In this document: positions 10,801-17,897 of the stretch, piece by piece | Layout of the letters: every line of letters starts with the position of its first letter | How positions within the stretch are numbered: position 1 is the stretch's first letter | Virus record (IMG/VR): IMGVR_UViG_3300019756_000004 | Span: 1 to 63,690 of that record | Source: a virus | Length of the DNA stretch: 63,690 bases | Direction: 5' to 3' (one strand) | The notes under the pieces: model-generated | Database searches by the model: none | Seen by the model: the letters and a program-made list of their open reading frames with translations, nothing else | What the model was told of the DNA's origin: nothing | Made by a program: the position numbers and the translations under genes

Positions 10801-11162
10801 CCATCAGTTGCGGGTACTGCTTCCAATACCTTAACTTTAATAGAGGAAGAGGAACCAGTTAAGTTGACACCTACTAGTGCAGTAGGATCACTGAAAGAGT
10901 TATTCTGATCTGCTGAAATTTTTACGAATGCATATGAGTTGTTTACAGAAACCCCACCCGCAGATACAGGAACACCGTCCTTCTGGAAGATGTTGTCAGC
11001 AAATCTTGAGATCTCCTTTTGGATGATCGTTTGCATCTGTGTAAGTTCACGTGCCTGTAGTGCACGACCCGCATTAAATAGAATGCGAGAGTAATTATCA
11101 CTATCTTTAAAATCGTCCTTGTAGGTCGATCTAAAAGTTTGTTCAGTAAACGTATTTGGCAT
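4809..11162 (-). CDS. Giant virion structural protein, DUF4815-type N-terminus
   Basis: 2117 residues, the largest gene in the window. The N-terminus (YKDDFKDSDNYSRILF, then GRALQARELTQMQ and EISRFADNIF) matches the DUF4815 family of baseplate-region proteins of marine T4-like phages as I know it. The first roughly 900 residues are mixed beta-rich. Residues about 1030-1200 are very Thr/Glu-rich and are interrupted at about 1076-1116 by a Trp/Tyr-rich island. A Gly/Pro/Asp linker near 1410-1430 leads to a beta-rich C-terminal half. It follows gp8 in the wedge operon. I infer a peripheral baseplate or fibre-network protein; the exact role is unknown. Confidence 0.8.
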   Translation of the reverse strand: MPNTFTEQTFRSTYKDDFKDSDNYSRILFNAGRALQARELTQMQTIIQKEISRFADNIFQKDGVPVSAGGVSVNNSYAFVKISADQNNSFSDPTALVGVNLTGSSSSIKVKVLEAVPATDGGDPDTLYVQYLDNPSTVAVNTKFKVTATVTPGETLSNGSNVNFTVQSTNTTANPAVGFGSTISIGESTFYVKGHFVFVPKQTIFLGKYNAFRSEDVGFKLVQDIVTVNDTEALYDNQNVTPNRSSPGADRYRIRLVLIKKTDFIIGESFVYFATVQNGKVIRQVTSTDGYNEVKKFVNTRVKEINGDFIKKYWKLRFEPNANINSNYLMMKIDPGTAYIDGHRAATLQTQSIPLRKAIDTFVDEDEQVGIDYGNFYFFDSGQGMLDIDTAERVRLYSGYNGAGSQIAVGNIRAITEGRNGAQYRLSSGSLAQYQRNIPYKAHLFNLNRTNFNFTIEDVRSIKSAANNDLINLVPTTGNQAILHEPRKTALLFDTPLARPKSFTDVSYTFMRKENFTTGVGATTYTLNLTDAGESFVNENDIIIASSTQFPASGASADIQAGNSQIIFSGLTGNTSYEVIVFINKTNASIKTKTLTEATVTASLEEVGNGLQVLNLGKSDIYSIDRVRTVDSDGDDIFPHFSFDAGGTMTHYDDGRLIWSGGGLDSDGIPIFVRFKYFSHSPTGEFFAVNSYSGQLDYLKIPAQALPDGGKVSLRDALDFRPSTDGSGGFTTVPPLPVPTNTIEAKAEYYLPRADKLVISRDGELRLLEGSPSLNPKYPEVPEDCMDLYKIRLNPNTLHARDLKTSLIPRKGYTMADINKLEQKLDRLEEMTTLSLLELNTKFLQVLDSAGLDRTKAGFFVDNFSNHAYSQTKINGKKNNSYRAAIDKRGKLLRPRYQENNIRLWYDSDNTKQLRTVLRDDFVMLDYKTKPFQSQELASGTENLAPFFVPMIHGDLILSPEIDKFYDHEIVGEKILGTKTEFDLSQSLNWNNSENEWYGVDPSTLEVGDQARSFISGTSTTQTYDAQDPTLLGSETVVEEGEWVETGHTTDVEVLSTETVEVNRDSEYREVSRTTIDAWWDYMDLWYSDWHREYYNGQWWGWNGYYYGWYYRYLIDEITTEQWDTVTTETRDTVRTTNTSTYEQTKTITTNNQYEGLAEIITTTTTESTVNRISSESTIRDVVGEKVVEVSAIPFMRPIEIMFKATGLRPNTQYFPFFDKTNVSNFCREEPFITMTSKEAARGRSGEGDDNGTQRSTQAHSAGYTQLIADADGKLEGSFEVPSNVAMRFHTGKREFLLNDVNSADIGGGMSFARAMFESTGVLEHREEEIYITRVLKVVGSTTNDVSRDSEIERTTWTDSVVTTEVAEDVKSTSTTSVITTGTETTEEFIGSEVSYEYSYLNSIQPVDHTDTEQDDTPPGGGDPDNGGGGNQKGSQQFQAELDQSVADQEVLASTHPTPQIAQAERGGYSYGGQDTAMIHHDPLAQTFAVERKSGITITSVEIYFASKSSEAGVRCEIRPTVQGVPSATKVICKKTLTPAQVSLVPTGANNKTMLKNSTTFTFDAPQYLSKGEYAIVLVPERNDTNYNVYVATVGEHAIGSTESFITQQPTMGVLFKSQNNRHWEPSSNQDLAYRINVAQFRSSGNAILENVNIPPVPLRRHSLLMDSGSNQVRVLMQGHGLRTGDIAWIRGIDSAENLGNGLTGNQVIGKRTVVRHDNSGFTYTADATATSRKWFGGSSATSQHNINYEQLRPEVEITIPRGTTATTSIKTTTQSSLAGSETRFVKDAKYQIIENKSNSNFKTPRAIYNRSTENLVAGLNGERSLTMQITMKTVDPFVSPVIDMQSAHVDCVHNLISKQTSGVEATTKTLTFSGYDSGENLNLLLTSTNTRIGNVRLNQSFVGGQTIPQGYPSFRRGYVFSSVEGDSDGLVISRSDGSQFSVSVHSSSTGTWSVTDGATSIASTDNVTTISEAANVQSTSVAGFNVPLTYVPETHPNAGTESAKHITKVTTLATDAVGLKVFLAANKPKACDFQLYWRTSTGAESIHTNAWNLVQPAVNHSPDSNKNVFREYQYLIGGEGGNLAKFTSFQLKLVMQSTNSAQVPSFRDLRAIALAV

Positions 11163-11173
11163 TTCTTATAATC

Positions 11174-12550
11174 CTAGATAGTAATTACTATTTTCAAGTC
11201 TTCGGTCTGATCATTTGATCGAGTCACCGCAGATCTGTTATCAATATATAGCATGTCCCCAGTGTATGGGTTAAACTCTGCACCGACAAGACTAGTAATG
11301 TTACCGTTGATACCAGAATTTCCTACAACCTGAATTTCTTCGGACGGATCGAAAGGAATGAATCCAGTAGTTTGGTTCTGGTGATACCAGATCCTATCTG
11401 AATCATTAGTATCATCGATGATTGCTTTTGCACCAGAGGTCTGACCTTCAATCGTTGATTTCTGAACGGTTGCCTTGACAAACCCTGATCCATCATGTAC
11501 AATTTGTTTTAGTCCATGTGCGGATGCTGAAGTAAGTAAAGTACCTTCGGCACTGTCTGTTCTTGGGTTACGGAGTAACAATACTTGACGGAAAATTTCG
11601 TCACCTGTAATGAAGTCATCATTCTCTTTACCGTCTGGTTTCGAGTTGAACATAACACCACTTGCTTTCAAATCAATAACTGGATTTGATCCCAATCCTT
11701 TGGGGTTAGGTGTTAGGATTGCACGTCCAGTGGCAGAGTCACCGCCACCACCAGTGATAACTATATTTGCGTAGTTGTATTCTGATCCGTAGTATGAATT
11801 TCCTGAGTTTCCTGCAGAGTCTTCTTTTACTCTAATATCTACGATACTTTCACCTGCACGTACTGCATATGCTTGTGCACCTGTACCATCACCTACAACT
11901 GTTACTGTAGGTGTAGACGTATAACCCGATCCACCGTTCGTAATACGATAACTTAGAATCTGTCCACGTACCGCATTATTCTGTACGATCTCTTGTTGCA
12001 GTTCTTCTGCAGGAGAATCTGAGTCAGTTGACGCAACATACTGTACTGGTTGATACTGTGAGGACAAGAATTTATCTGCACGAAGTGCACCAATAGAGTA
12101 AAGGAACTTCCAAGTGTAACCATCGGATAAGGTAAAAGGAGCACCTGTCGTGTTACCTGTAGGCGACACAGTTGACAACTGTGAACTACCGTCCTGTCTC
12201 TTACCCTGTTGTAAACATATGTAAACTTCGTTGTTAGAGTTGATGACATAGAATGGGTTCTCTGGGAATCCTACATCGTTGTCATCAAAAGCAGAGTAAA
12301 TAAGGTTAGCGACCCAAGTTCTACGAGGGATAACGTAAGACAAATCCTCAATCAATTTAACAGACTGCATAGAGTTTCTTGCAGTACGCACATCCGCAAA
12401 ACTATTTGTAGGTACAGTAGCAACGTCTGAATCGTTCCAGTCTTCTGATCTACCAATAGCAGCGTAGTATCTCACATTATCAGAGTCTCTAAAATCATCA
12501 AAGAGATCATCTAGGACTTGTTTTTTAAATTTGTCTGTAATTACTGGCAT
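11174..12550 (-). CDS. 8: Baseplate wedge subunit gp8
   Basis: 458 residues against 334 in T4. Landmarks shared with T4 gp8 are the N-terminal segment YYAAIGRSEDW (T4 has FITFGRSEPW), the VIPRRTW motif and DGYTWKFLYSI (T4 has DGYVWEYLFEI). In T4, gp8 dimers sit in the baseplate wedge and contact gp10, gp7 and gp6. The extra length is mainly in the C-terminal half, which is Gly/Thr/Ser-rich. It lies between the gp10-like gene and the DUF4815 gene on the minus strand with short gaps, consistent with a wedge operon. Confidence 0.85.
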   Translation of the reverse strand: MPVITDKFKKQVLDDLFDDFRDSDNVRYYAAIGRSEDWNDSDVATVPTNSFADVRTARNSMQSVKLIEDLSYVIPRRTWVANLIYSAFDDNDVGFPENPFYVINSNNEVYICLQQGKRQDGSSQLSTVSPTGNTTGAPFTLSDGYTWKFLYSIGALRADKFLSSQYQPVQYVASTDSDSPAEELQQEIVQNNAVRGQILSYRITNGGSGYTSTPTVTVVGDGTGAQAYAVRAGESIVDIRVKEDSAGNSGNSYYGSEYNYANIVITGGGGDSATGRAILTPNPKGLGSNPVIDLKASGVMFNSKPDGKENDDFITGDEIFRQVLLLRNPRTDSAEGTLLTSASAHGLKQIVHDGSGFVKATVQKSTIEGQTSGAKAIIDDTNDSDRIWYHQNQTTGFIPFDPSEEIQVVGNSGINGNITSLVGAEFNPYTGDMLYIDNRSAVTRSNDQTEDLKIVITI

Positions 12551-12559
12551 CTATCTATC

Positions 12560-13558
12560 CTAAGTATTTAATGTTGCGCCGATATTGCTTATTACTATCC
12601 ACTGATCAGCAAACCAAGCGAGAGTTACCGCAGAGTTCTGAGGCATGGTAATACTTGCATATGCGGCAAGGTTGTTACCATCTTCACTGATTGTCTGAGT
12701 ACCAGCACCTTTATTCACCAGATATTTAATCTCACCGTTCTGACTGGTTGTACCGTCTGAAAGAGTAACTGCACCAGCCGAAGCATTATTGAATAATGTG
12801 ATCGGTTGATTTGAACTGGTCGTACCACCACTATTTAGTCCTTGAGTTGACAAGACTAATCGGGAATCAATTTTAACACCACCGTTACCAGATCCTCTCA
12901 AAGATAGAGAAGAAGTAGATTGTCCGGCAGCTTGTATGTATACTGGGTTACCACTCGTTGCGTTCTTAATTCTTACGTAGTTAACTGCGGATGCAGAATC
13001 TTGGAACTGTATTAATTCGTTACCCGCACTATCAAGAATATCTCTTCCGATAATTGGAGAGTTGATAGTCGGATTCTGCAATGTCTTGTTCGTTAACGTT
13101 GCAGTGTGATCGTTGAAAACTACTGTGTCATTACCTGTCAATAGAGGTAGTGTAATTGTTCTGTCTGCCGCTAAATCATTGACCGCAACGATGTATTGAT
13201 GATTCGAACTAGTGTCGTTGATACTGGGTGTAGTAATCGTAGGACTCAATATAGTCTTATTAGACAGCGTTTGAGTTGCAGAGTCCATGACCAAGGCACC
13301 GCTATAGTTCGGAATGCGAACTTCACGGTCTGCAGTAGGATCGTCGGAACGTAGTCTAATCTGGAAGTTGTTTGCAGTTCTTCCTTCAAAAACAATAGCG
13401 TCTGAATCGAAATCCATAAGTGTCATCAATGCTTGACCATCACCTAATTTAGTGTAGATCTCATCAAAGTTCTGTTGGATTTTCAATGACGCAGTACGGA
13501 GTGTATCACCCGTACCATCGTTAGCAATTGTTCCTCTGTTTAATACCTGTTTAGTCAT
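12560..13558 (-). CDS. gp10-like baseplate/fibre protein
   Basis: 332 residues. The first 40 residues (GTIANDGTGDTLR, then KIQQNFDEIYTKLGDG) match the N-terminal trimerisation segment of T4 gp10 (VDDGTGDYLRKGGIKINENF), a motif also seen in weaker form in gp9. The middle is a repetitive beta-strand region with two related NKT-P-T segments. The C-terminal 50 residues, ending near WFADQWIVISN, resemble the small cap domain that follows this motif in gp10. I infer a trimeric baseplate pin or fibre-socket protein. A late promoter lies 28 nt before its ATG. Confidence 0.65.
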   Translation of the reverse strand: MTKQVLNRGTIANDGTGDTLRTASLKIQQNFDEIYTKLGDGQALMTLMDFDSDAIVFEGRTANNFQIRLRSDDPTADREVRIPNYSGALVMDSATQTLSNKTILSPTITTPSINDTSSNHQYIVAVNDLAADRTITLPLLTGNDTVVFNDHTATLTNKTLQNPTINSPIIGRDILDSAGNELIQFQDSASAVNYVRIKNATSGNPVYIQAAGQSTSSLSLRGSGNGGVKIDSRLVLSTQGLNSGGTTSSNQPITLFNNASAGAVTLSDGTTSQNGEIKYLVNKGAGTQTISEDGNNLAAYASITMPQNSAVTLAWFADQWIVISNIGATLNT

Positions 13559-13585
13559 TCTCTTTTACCTAAAGGTTATACTGTC

Positions 13586-13593
13586 TATTTATA
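13586..13593 (-). promoter_or_regulatory. T4-type late promoter for the gp10-like gene
   Basis: Exact TATAAATA on the minus strand, 28 nt before the ATG at 13558 and just beyond the stop of the 13594 gene. Its position is ideal for transcription of the gp10-like/gp8/DUF4815 block. Confidence 0.75.
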
Positions 13594-14769
13594 CTAGTAA
13601 TCGCCATCAATTACGTTTCTTAGTGACAATTCTGAGTCAGAATCTCCCACTGGAGTTAATCCAAACGTCAAATTATCAGAATCGATACGACTTACTCTTG
13701 GATCCCAATCAAATCTCTCTTGGTCTATTGTTTCCGTACTAGAGATATCGAATCCGGTCATACCTACACGTGCATTCCATACATCGGAATCTTCTCCGAT
13801 AGGAGTACTACCAGTCAAGATGCTTGTTCCATCTGAATCATCATCCAACGTTGGTGAGTTGGGTGACAAGAACTCTGCCATGCTAGAGTATAGTTTATCC
13901 AACTGAACAACAGTTAGATCACCTACGTCATTAAGATCGTTACCAGTAAATGTTGGGTAGTCTGTTGACGGGGTTCTACCACCACGTCCAGATCCCATAA
14001 TCATTCTGAACTGTATACGATCTCCGGTTGGGTCTGTTGGATTATTAATATCAAACAATGCAGTGTGTTGTGCGTGTCCCCTTTCATCGAAGTCTGCAGT
14101 ACCTTCCAATACGATTGGTGGTTTGATTGCTTCGCCTGGATCGAACTGTAACTCTTCAAATGATCCAGTACCAACGATCTGCGTTAATCCACCAAGGTAC
14201 ATCCCCGCAGGGTGAACCATCAACTTATATGCATCCCTCCATTGTGCAACCGATAATTCAGAACGAATCTGAATTGCATAGGTCTGGTACAGTTTGTTGT
14301 CTGTCAAATATCGAGCAGATTCCGCACCAACCCTAGATTCGTTTAACTTAAATATATATTGTTTCGTATAAACCACATCTGGTTCAATACCGAAGAAGGT
14401 CTTGAAGAACTGACGAATACTATATCGTGTACCCTTAGTTCTGTAGAGATAACTGGAGTATTTTACTGCAGTTCTCTTATCATCAAATCCTTCGAAATAA
14501 TTCTGTCCTAGTAGATAGTCATCCTCAAAGTATTGTAAGAGGTCTAGATCTGTTTGACTTACGTCTCTTGTTTCGAAAACATTATTAAGGAATCTATTTA
14601 ACGATCCGTCCTGCTCCTGAAGTTCGAAATACTTTTTTAAGAAGGATACGAACTTAGGATATTCCTGCAGAACGACAGCAGGTAAGAGAGAGTCAATTTG
14701 TTGTTCTCTTAAATTGAGGTCTCTACGAATAGTATCCTTTAACGTTTTGTCAAGAGTAGTATTAGTCAT
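13594..14769 (-). CDS. Baseplate wedge protein, gp7/P2-gpI-like
   Basis: 391 residues. The N-terminal 200 residues carry the pattern of the phage tail protein I (P2 gpI) family: KYFELQEQDG, then YFEGFDDKR, SSYLYRTKGTRYSIRQFFKT and a following beta region. In contractile-tail systems this protein pairs with the gp6/gpJ protein, and here it directly follows gp6 with overlapping stop and start codons. T4's counterpart gp7 is about 1032 residues, so this is a compact version. The C-terminal 150 residues are acidic and Asp/Ser-rich. The assignment rests on motif pattern and context. Confidence 0.65.
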   Translation of the reverse strand: MTNTTLDKTLKDTIRRDLNLREQQIDSLLPAVVLQEYPKFVSFLKKYFELQEQDGSLNRFLNNVFETRDVSQTDLDLLQYFEDDYLLGQNYFEGFDDKRTAVKYSSYLYRTKGTRYSIRQFFKTFFGIEPDVVYTKQYIFKLNESRVGAESARYLTDNKLYQTYAIQIRSELSVAQWRDAYKLMVHPAGMYLGGLTQIVGTGSFEELQFDPGEAIKPPIVLEGTADFDERGHAQHTALFDINNPTDPTGDRIQFRMIMGSGRGGRTPSTDYPTFTGNDLNDVGDLTVVQLDKLYSSMAEFLSPNSPTLDDDSDGTSILTGSTPIGEDSDVWNARVGMTGFDISSTETIDQERFDWDPRVSRIDSDNLTFGLTPVGDSDSELSLRNVIDGDY

Positions 14770-16787
14770 TAGTTACTGCTCGTTGTACGAAGTCCTTTTG
14801 CACTCAGTCGAGTATTATCATATTGCAATATGTATTCACGTTCTGGAACAATTGCACTTGCGTTCGCAGGAACACACGAAAGTTTAATCACCTTACTTTC
14901 ATCTGCCTGAAATCCTACTAGATTGACCCTTCCTGTAGAGGCAATATAAGACCCCACATTATCTTTTAATTTTTCACCTGTAGCTATATCAACAACCTGC
15001 AGTTTAGTACCGGCAGTTAATCCACTTACCGCAGAAACACTAACTGTACCATTTACAGAAGCAGTAGATGTTGCAGTGACCAACCCAGTTGCAGTTGTTG
15101 TGGTAATAATATCCTGAATGACAATCGGTCTTCCGTAGATATCGTATTCTATTCGGTTAGAAGAAACACTTGCAGTCGCAGTCGGTTGTACCAACTCATT
15201 TCTGATCTTACAGTTCTTACCTCTGAACTTGAATGTAGAACTTTCAATGATCTGATTCTTATCGTCCGGTGTGGCGATAGGTACAGGGAAACTAAATTTA
15301 AAGTCCTGCTCTATTCCGGCAGAAGGTAAAAATCTTTGTTGCATCTTGATATCTGCACGAGAAGAAAGAATCGCATTACTGACTTCATCCACATCTGCCA
15401 ATATCTGAGATCGACGGAATGATTGACCAAACTTACCTGTGTTTGTAACAAAGTAATTTGTCATAGTGTTACGTACTTTTTCTTGCAACGCATTAATTGA
15501 CAGGTTAGTATAGTCTGGGTTATACTGGAAGAATACATTTGCCTCAATAAAAGTCTTAATTGGATCTGTAAACTTCAATCCAAAAGAAGCGATTGACATT
15601 TGATCAACGAGTACACGAATGTTGTCTTTGGTTTGATTAATAATCGTTTGAGTCAAGTCTGGTTTGAATTCAATCGATAAGAATGCAGTACCATACTCTG
15701 GTTCTAGATTGTCTTCTCCACCCCATGCAATAATATCTTTGATCAATGGGCCATACGTTCTCAAAATAAGATTCGCATAGTCAACGTGTGTCACCATACG
15801 GTTTTGAGTTGCATATCGGAATGGTGCATTCTTTCTAATAGAGTCTAGTTTCTCTTTGTCTGCACCACCTACAGACTTAGAATTGGTTGATACGATAGGT
15901 AGTCTTTCTAGTCCAACACCACTAGGAGGTTCAGTTACCTCTACAGTATTTATAGGTTCAAAAATTCTTGCACCGTTTGCGTTAGCACCATCCACTGCCA
16001 GATATTCTACAGTAATTTTAGAACCTGCTTTGGGTACTGCACCAAGTGTAGATCCGTTACCGAATGTTAGTTCGAAGAATCCGTTAGGTGCCTCTTTCAA
16101 AATGTATGCAGGTGTAGTAGCAGTGATCTGAGTTGCAGTCTCTAGATTTGTGTAAGTAGTAAAGTCGGCAGATGTCGCACTTTCAAACACCTTGATGACA
16201 GCAGTTGATTTATCCATGTTTTCGTCTGGAATAATATACAACATGTTTTCACCAGTACCACCCGCAAAGAATGTCTTAGTACGAGCAATACCCTCATAGA
16301 TAGGAATGTTTCTGTCACCATTCAGAGTCTTGAATTCGAAGAAGTTGTTACCATCGTTCAGTGCTTCGATTAATTCTTGTGTCTGGAAGGTATACGATGC
16401 ATCATCCACTGCAGCAGTAAACTTGTATCCAGAAGAAATCTGTAATTTCTCTGGGACATTAGGAGTATTCTCTCCCAAGTTAAATGACATATTAATTCTT
16501 GCTTGAGATGCAGTTTTACTGCCGGGAATATACCCAAGAGTTTCTGCATGAGATACTACAGAACTTCTAAGTTGTGCGGTATTCAAGAACGACTCGTTCA
16601 GAGCAAAGTTTGCAGTAAGACCGTTGATGTGCGTATTATACGCAAGTACATCTAACAGGTTAGACAGACCAGATGCCTCAAAATCATAATCCGCAAACTC
16701 TTTCTGTTGTTCAAGATACGTCTTTAAATTATTTTTTATAGAAGTAAAATCTAGAGCAGATGAACTAATAGTTGTGGTTTGTGCCAT
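14769..16787 (-). CDS. 6: Baseplate wedge subunit gp6
   Basis: 672 residues, close to T4 gp6 (660). It belongs to the baseplate J-like family: an N-terminal helical part (YLEQQKEF, then LLDVLAYNTHING), a beta-rich middle, and a LEVTD-like region with the NGxxxG and PSGVGLERLP elements near residues 270-300. In T4, two gp6 copies and one gp7 form the core bundle of each wedge and the inner iris of the baseplate. The gene starts directly after gp25 and ends at the gp7-like start, so the gp25-gp6-gp7 order of the wedge core is kept and translation is probably coupled. Confidence 0.9.
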   Translation of the reverse strand: MAQTTTISSSALDFTSIKNNLKTYLEQQKEFADYDFEASGLSNLLDVLAYNTHINGLTANFALNESFLNTAQLRSSVVSHAETLGYIPGSKTASQARINMSFNLGENTPNVPEKLQISSGYKFTAAVDDASYTFQTQELIEALNDGNNFFEFKTLNGDRNIPIYEGIARTKTFFAGGTGENMLYIIPDENMDKSTAVIKVFESATSADFTTYTNLETATQITATTPAYILKEAPNGFFELTFGNGSTLGAVPKAGSKITVEYLAVDGANANGARIFEPINTVEVTEPPSGVGLERLPIVSTNSKSVGGADKEKLDSIRKNAPFRYATQNRMVTHVDYANLILRTYGPLIKDIIAWGGEDNLEPEYGTAFLSIEFKPDLTQTIINQTKDNIRVLVDQMSIASFGLKFTDPIKTFIEANVFFQYNPDYTNLSINALQEKVRNTMTNYFVTNTGKFGQSFRRSQILADVDEVSNAILSSRADIKMQQRFLPSAGIEQDFKFSFPVPIATPDDKNQIIESSTFKFRGKNCKIRNELVQPTATASVSSNRIEYDIYGRPIVIQDIITTTTATGLVTATSTASVNGTVSVSAVSGLTAGTKLQVVDIATGEKLKDNVGSYIASTGRVNLVGFQADESKVIKLSCVPANASAIVPEREYILQYDNTRLSAKGLRTTSSN

Positions 16788-17236
16788 TATCGTAACCTAT
16801 TTAATTGTGTGGTAAATTCTACTGATTCATTAGAGTTTACTACATTGAATATAATTGTTACTTCCAAGGTATTGTTGCCTTCATCAAAAACTGGAAGTAC
16901 TTTTAAAGTCTTTGGGTCAACCCTTGGTTCGAACGTTTTAATGTTTTGTGTGATTGCATACTTAATATCAGATATTGTTCTCCGATCACCTAATTCAAAC
17001 AAATACTGTTGAAGGTTCGCACCATGGTACGGAGAAAAAATCTTCTCTGTGCGGTTAGTCATCAACAATAACTTAATCGATTGTTTGATTGCCGCAAGAG
17101 ACGTTTTCTTATACACGTCACCAGATCCTTTCTTAGCAAACGAAAGATCGAGATCTATGTACTCACGGTTCTTGGTGGTCTTGACCGTTGTGGTCTTTTG
17201 TGTACCACCATCTTCTATTGAAAACGCACGTGCCAT
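16787..17236 (-). CDS. 25: Baseplate wedge subunit gp25
   Basis: 149 residues (T4: 132). The GPW/gp25 family signature is clear: SIKLLLMTNRTEKIF followed by FELGDRRTISDIKYAI, then FEPRVDPKTLKVLPVFD, matching T4 gp25 (FDPEFGCDLSDQLFE, YEPRIDKLAVNVIPVYD). In T4, gp25 interacts with sheath protein gp18 and with gp6 and gp53, initiating sheath assembly. A late promoter lies 27 nt upstream. Its stop overlaps the gp6 start. Confidence 0.9.
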   Translation of the reverse strand: MARAFSIEDGGTQKTTTVKTTKNREYIDLDLSFAKKGSGDVYKKTSLAAIKQSIKLLLMTNRTEKIFSPYHGANLQQYLFELGDRRTISDIKYAITQNIKTFEPRVDPKTLKVLPVFDEGNNTLEVTIIFNVVNSNESVEFTTQLNRLR

Positions 17237-17262
17237 TATGGGTTCCTGTAATTATACAATTC

Positions 17263-17270
17263 TATTTATA
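17263..17270 (-). promoter_or_regulatory. T4-type late promoter for gp25-gp6-gp7-like operon
   Basis: Exact TATAAATA on the minus strand, 27 nt before the gp25 ATG and directly after the stop of the 17271 gene. Confidence 0.8.
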
Positions 17271-17897
17271 CTAATTTTCTAGAACTTCTACCAGTTCATT
17301 TGCACTAAACAACTGACCATTGTAAAAGGTCTGTACACCCATTGCGAAATCTACGTCATAACTTTCCGTAACTCTCGGCATAGTGACTGCTATTTGTCCA
17401 TTAATTACACCACTAGGATCCCACTTATCATACTCAAGTGAAAGCAGTTCATAGTTCATGTAGTCTTTCCAGTATTCCGCAACGTCGAATGTTCTTTCCA
17501 AATCAACTTTACCGAATTCGTCTATTACTTTATAGACTACAATTCTGCCTTCTTGTTTGAGTATATTATCACCCTGAATCTCTTTTTCGTTATCTCCAAA
17601 CCCTTCTTGAGGGCCACCACGGTATACTCCTTCAACAATAACCAATCGTATATCTTTGAATTGATCAGTTTTACCGTTAATGGATCTAAACAACTCTGCA
17701 TGGAGATATAGGTTACGTGCGAGTTGTTTTAATTCGTCGTTCTCGTTCAACCTATATTTTTCAATCGAAGAGATACTGCAGGGATTGCCTGATCCTCCAA
17801 AGAACTTGGATAGAGTAACGCCGGGTGCAAGTTTAGTGCCCCCAGTAATTTTGTCCTGAAAATCTGGATTGAATTTTTGGTCGGGTGCTATAATCAT
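17271..17897 (-). CDS. Conserved baseplate-region protein of unknown function
   Basis: 208 residues. The N-terminal 60 residues contain LSKFFGGSGNPCS followed by LKQLARNLYLHAELFRSIN, a pattern I loosely associate with M15-type peptidoglycan peptidase-like phage proteins, but I see no zinc triad. The C-terminal half looks like a compact beta domain (WDPSGVINGQIAV, FAMGVQTFYNG). Its start overlaps the spike-needle stop by 4 nt and it is followed by the late promoter of gp25, so it belongs to the hub/spike transcript. The function is not assigned. Confidence 0.7.
   Translation of the reverse strand: MIIAPDQKFNPDFQDKITGGTKLAPGVTLSKFFGGSGNPCSISSIEKYRLNENDELKQLARNLYLHAELFRSINGKTDQFKDIRLVIVEGVYRGGPQEGFGDNEKEIQGDNILKQEGRIVVYKVIDEFGKVDLERTFDVAEYWKDYMNYELLSLEYDKWDPSGVINGQIAVTMPRVTESYDVDFAMGVQTFYNGQLFSANELVEVLEN

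Noticed and set aside
15947-15954. Exact TATAAATA on the minus strand inside gp6
   Set aside because: It is deep in a coding region with no gene start close downstream, so it may be chance; not listed as a promoter.
17271-17897. M15-type peptidase assignment for the 208-residue hub-region protein
   Set aside because: A loose N-terminal resemblance only; the HxxxD...H zinc triad is not visible, so it is left as unknown.
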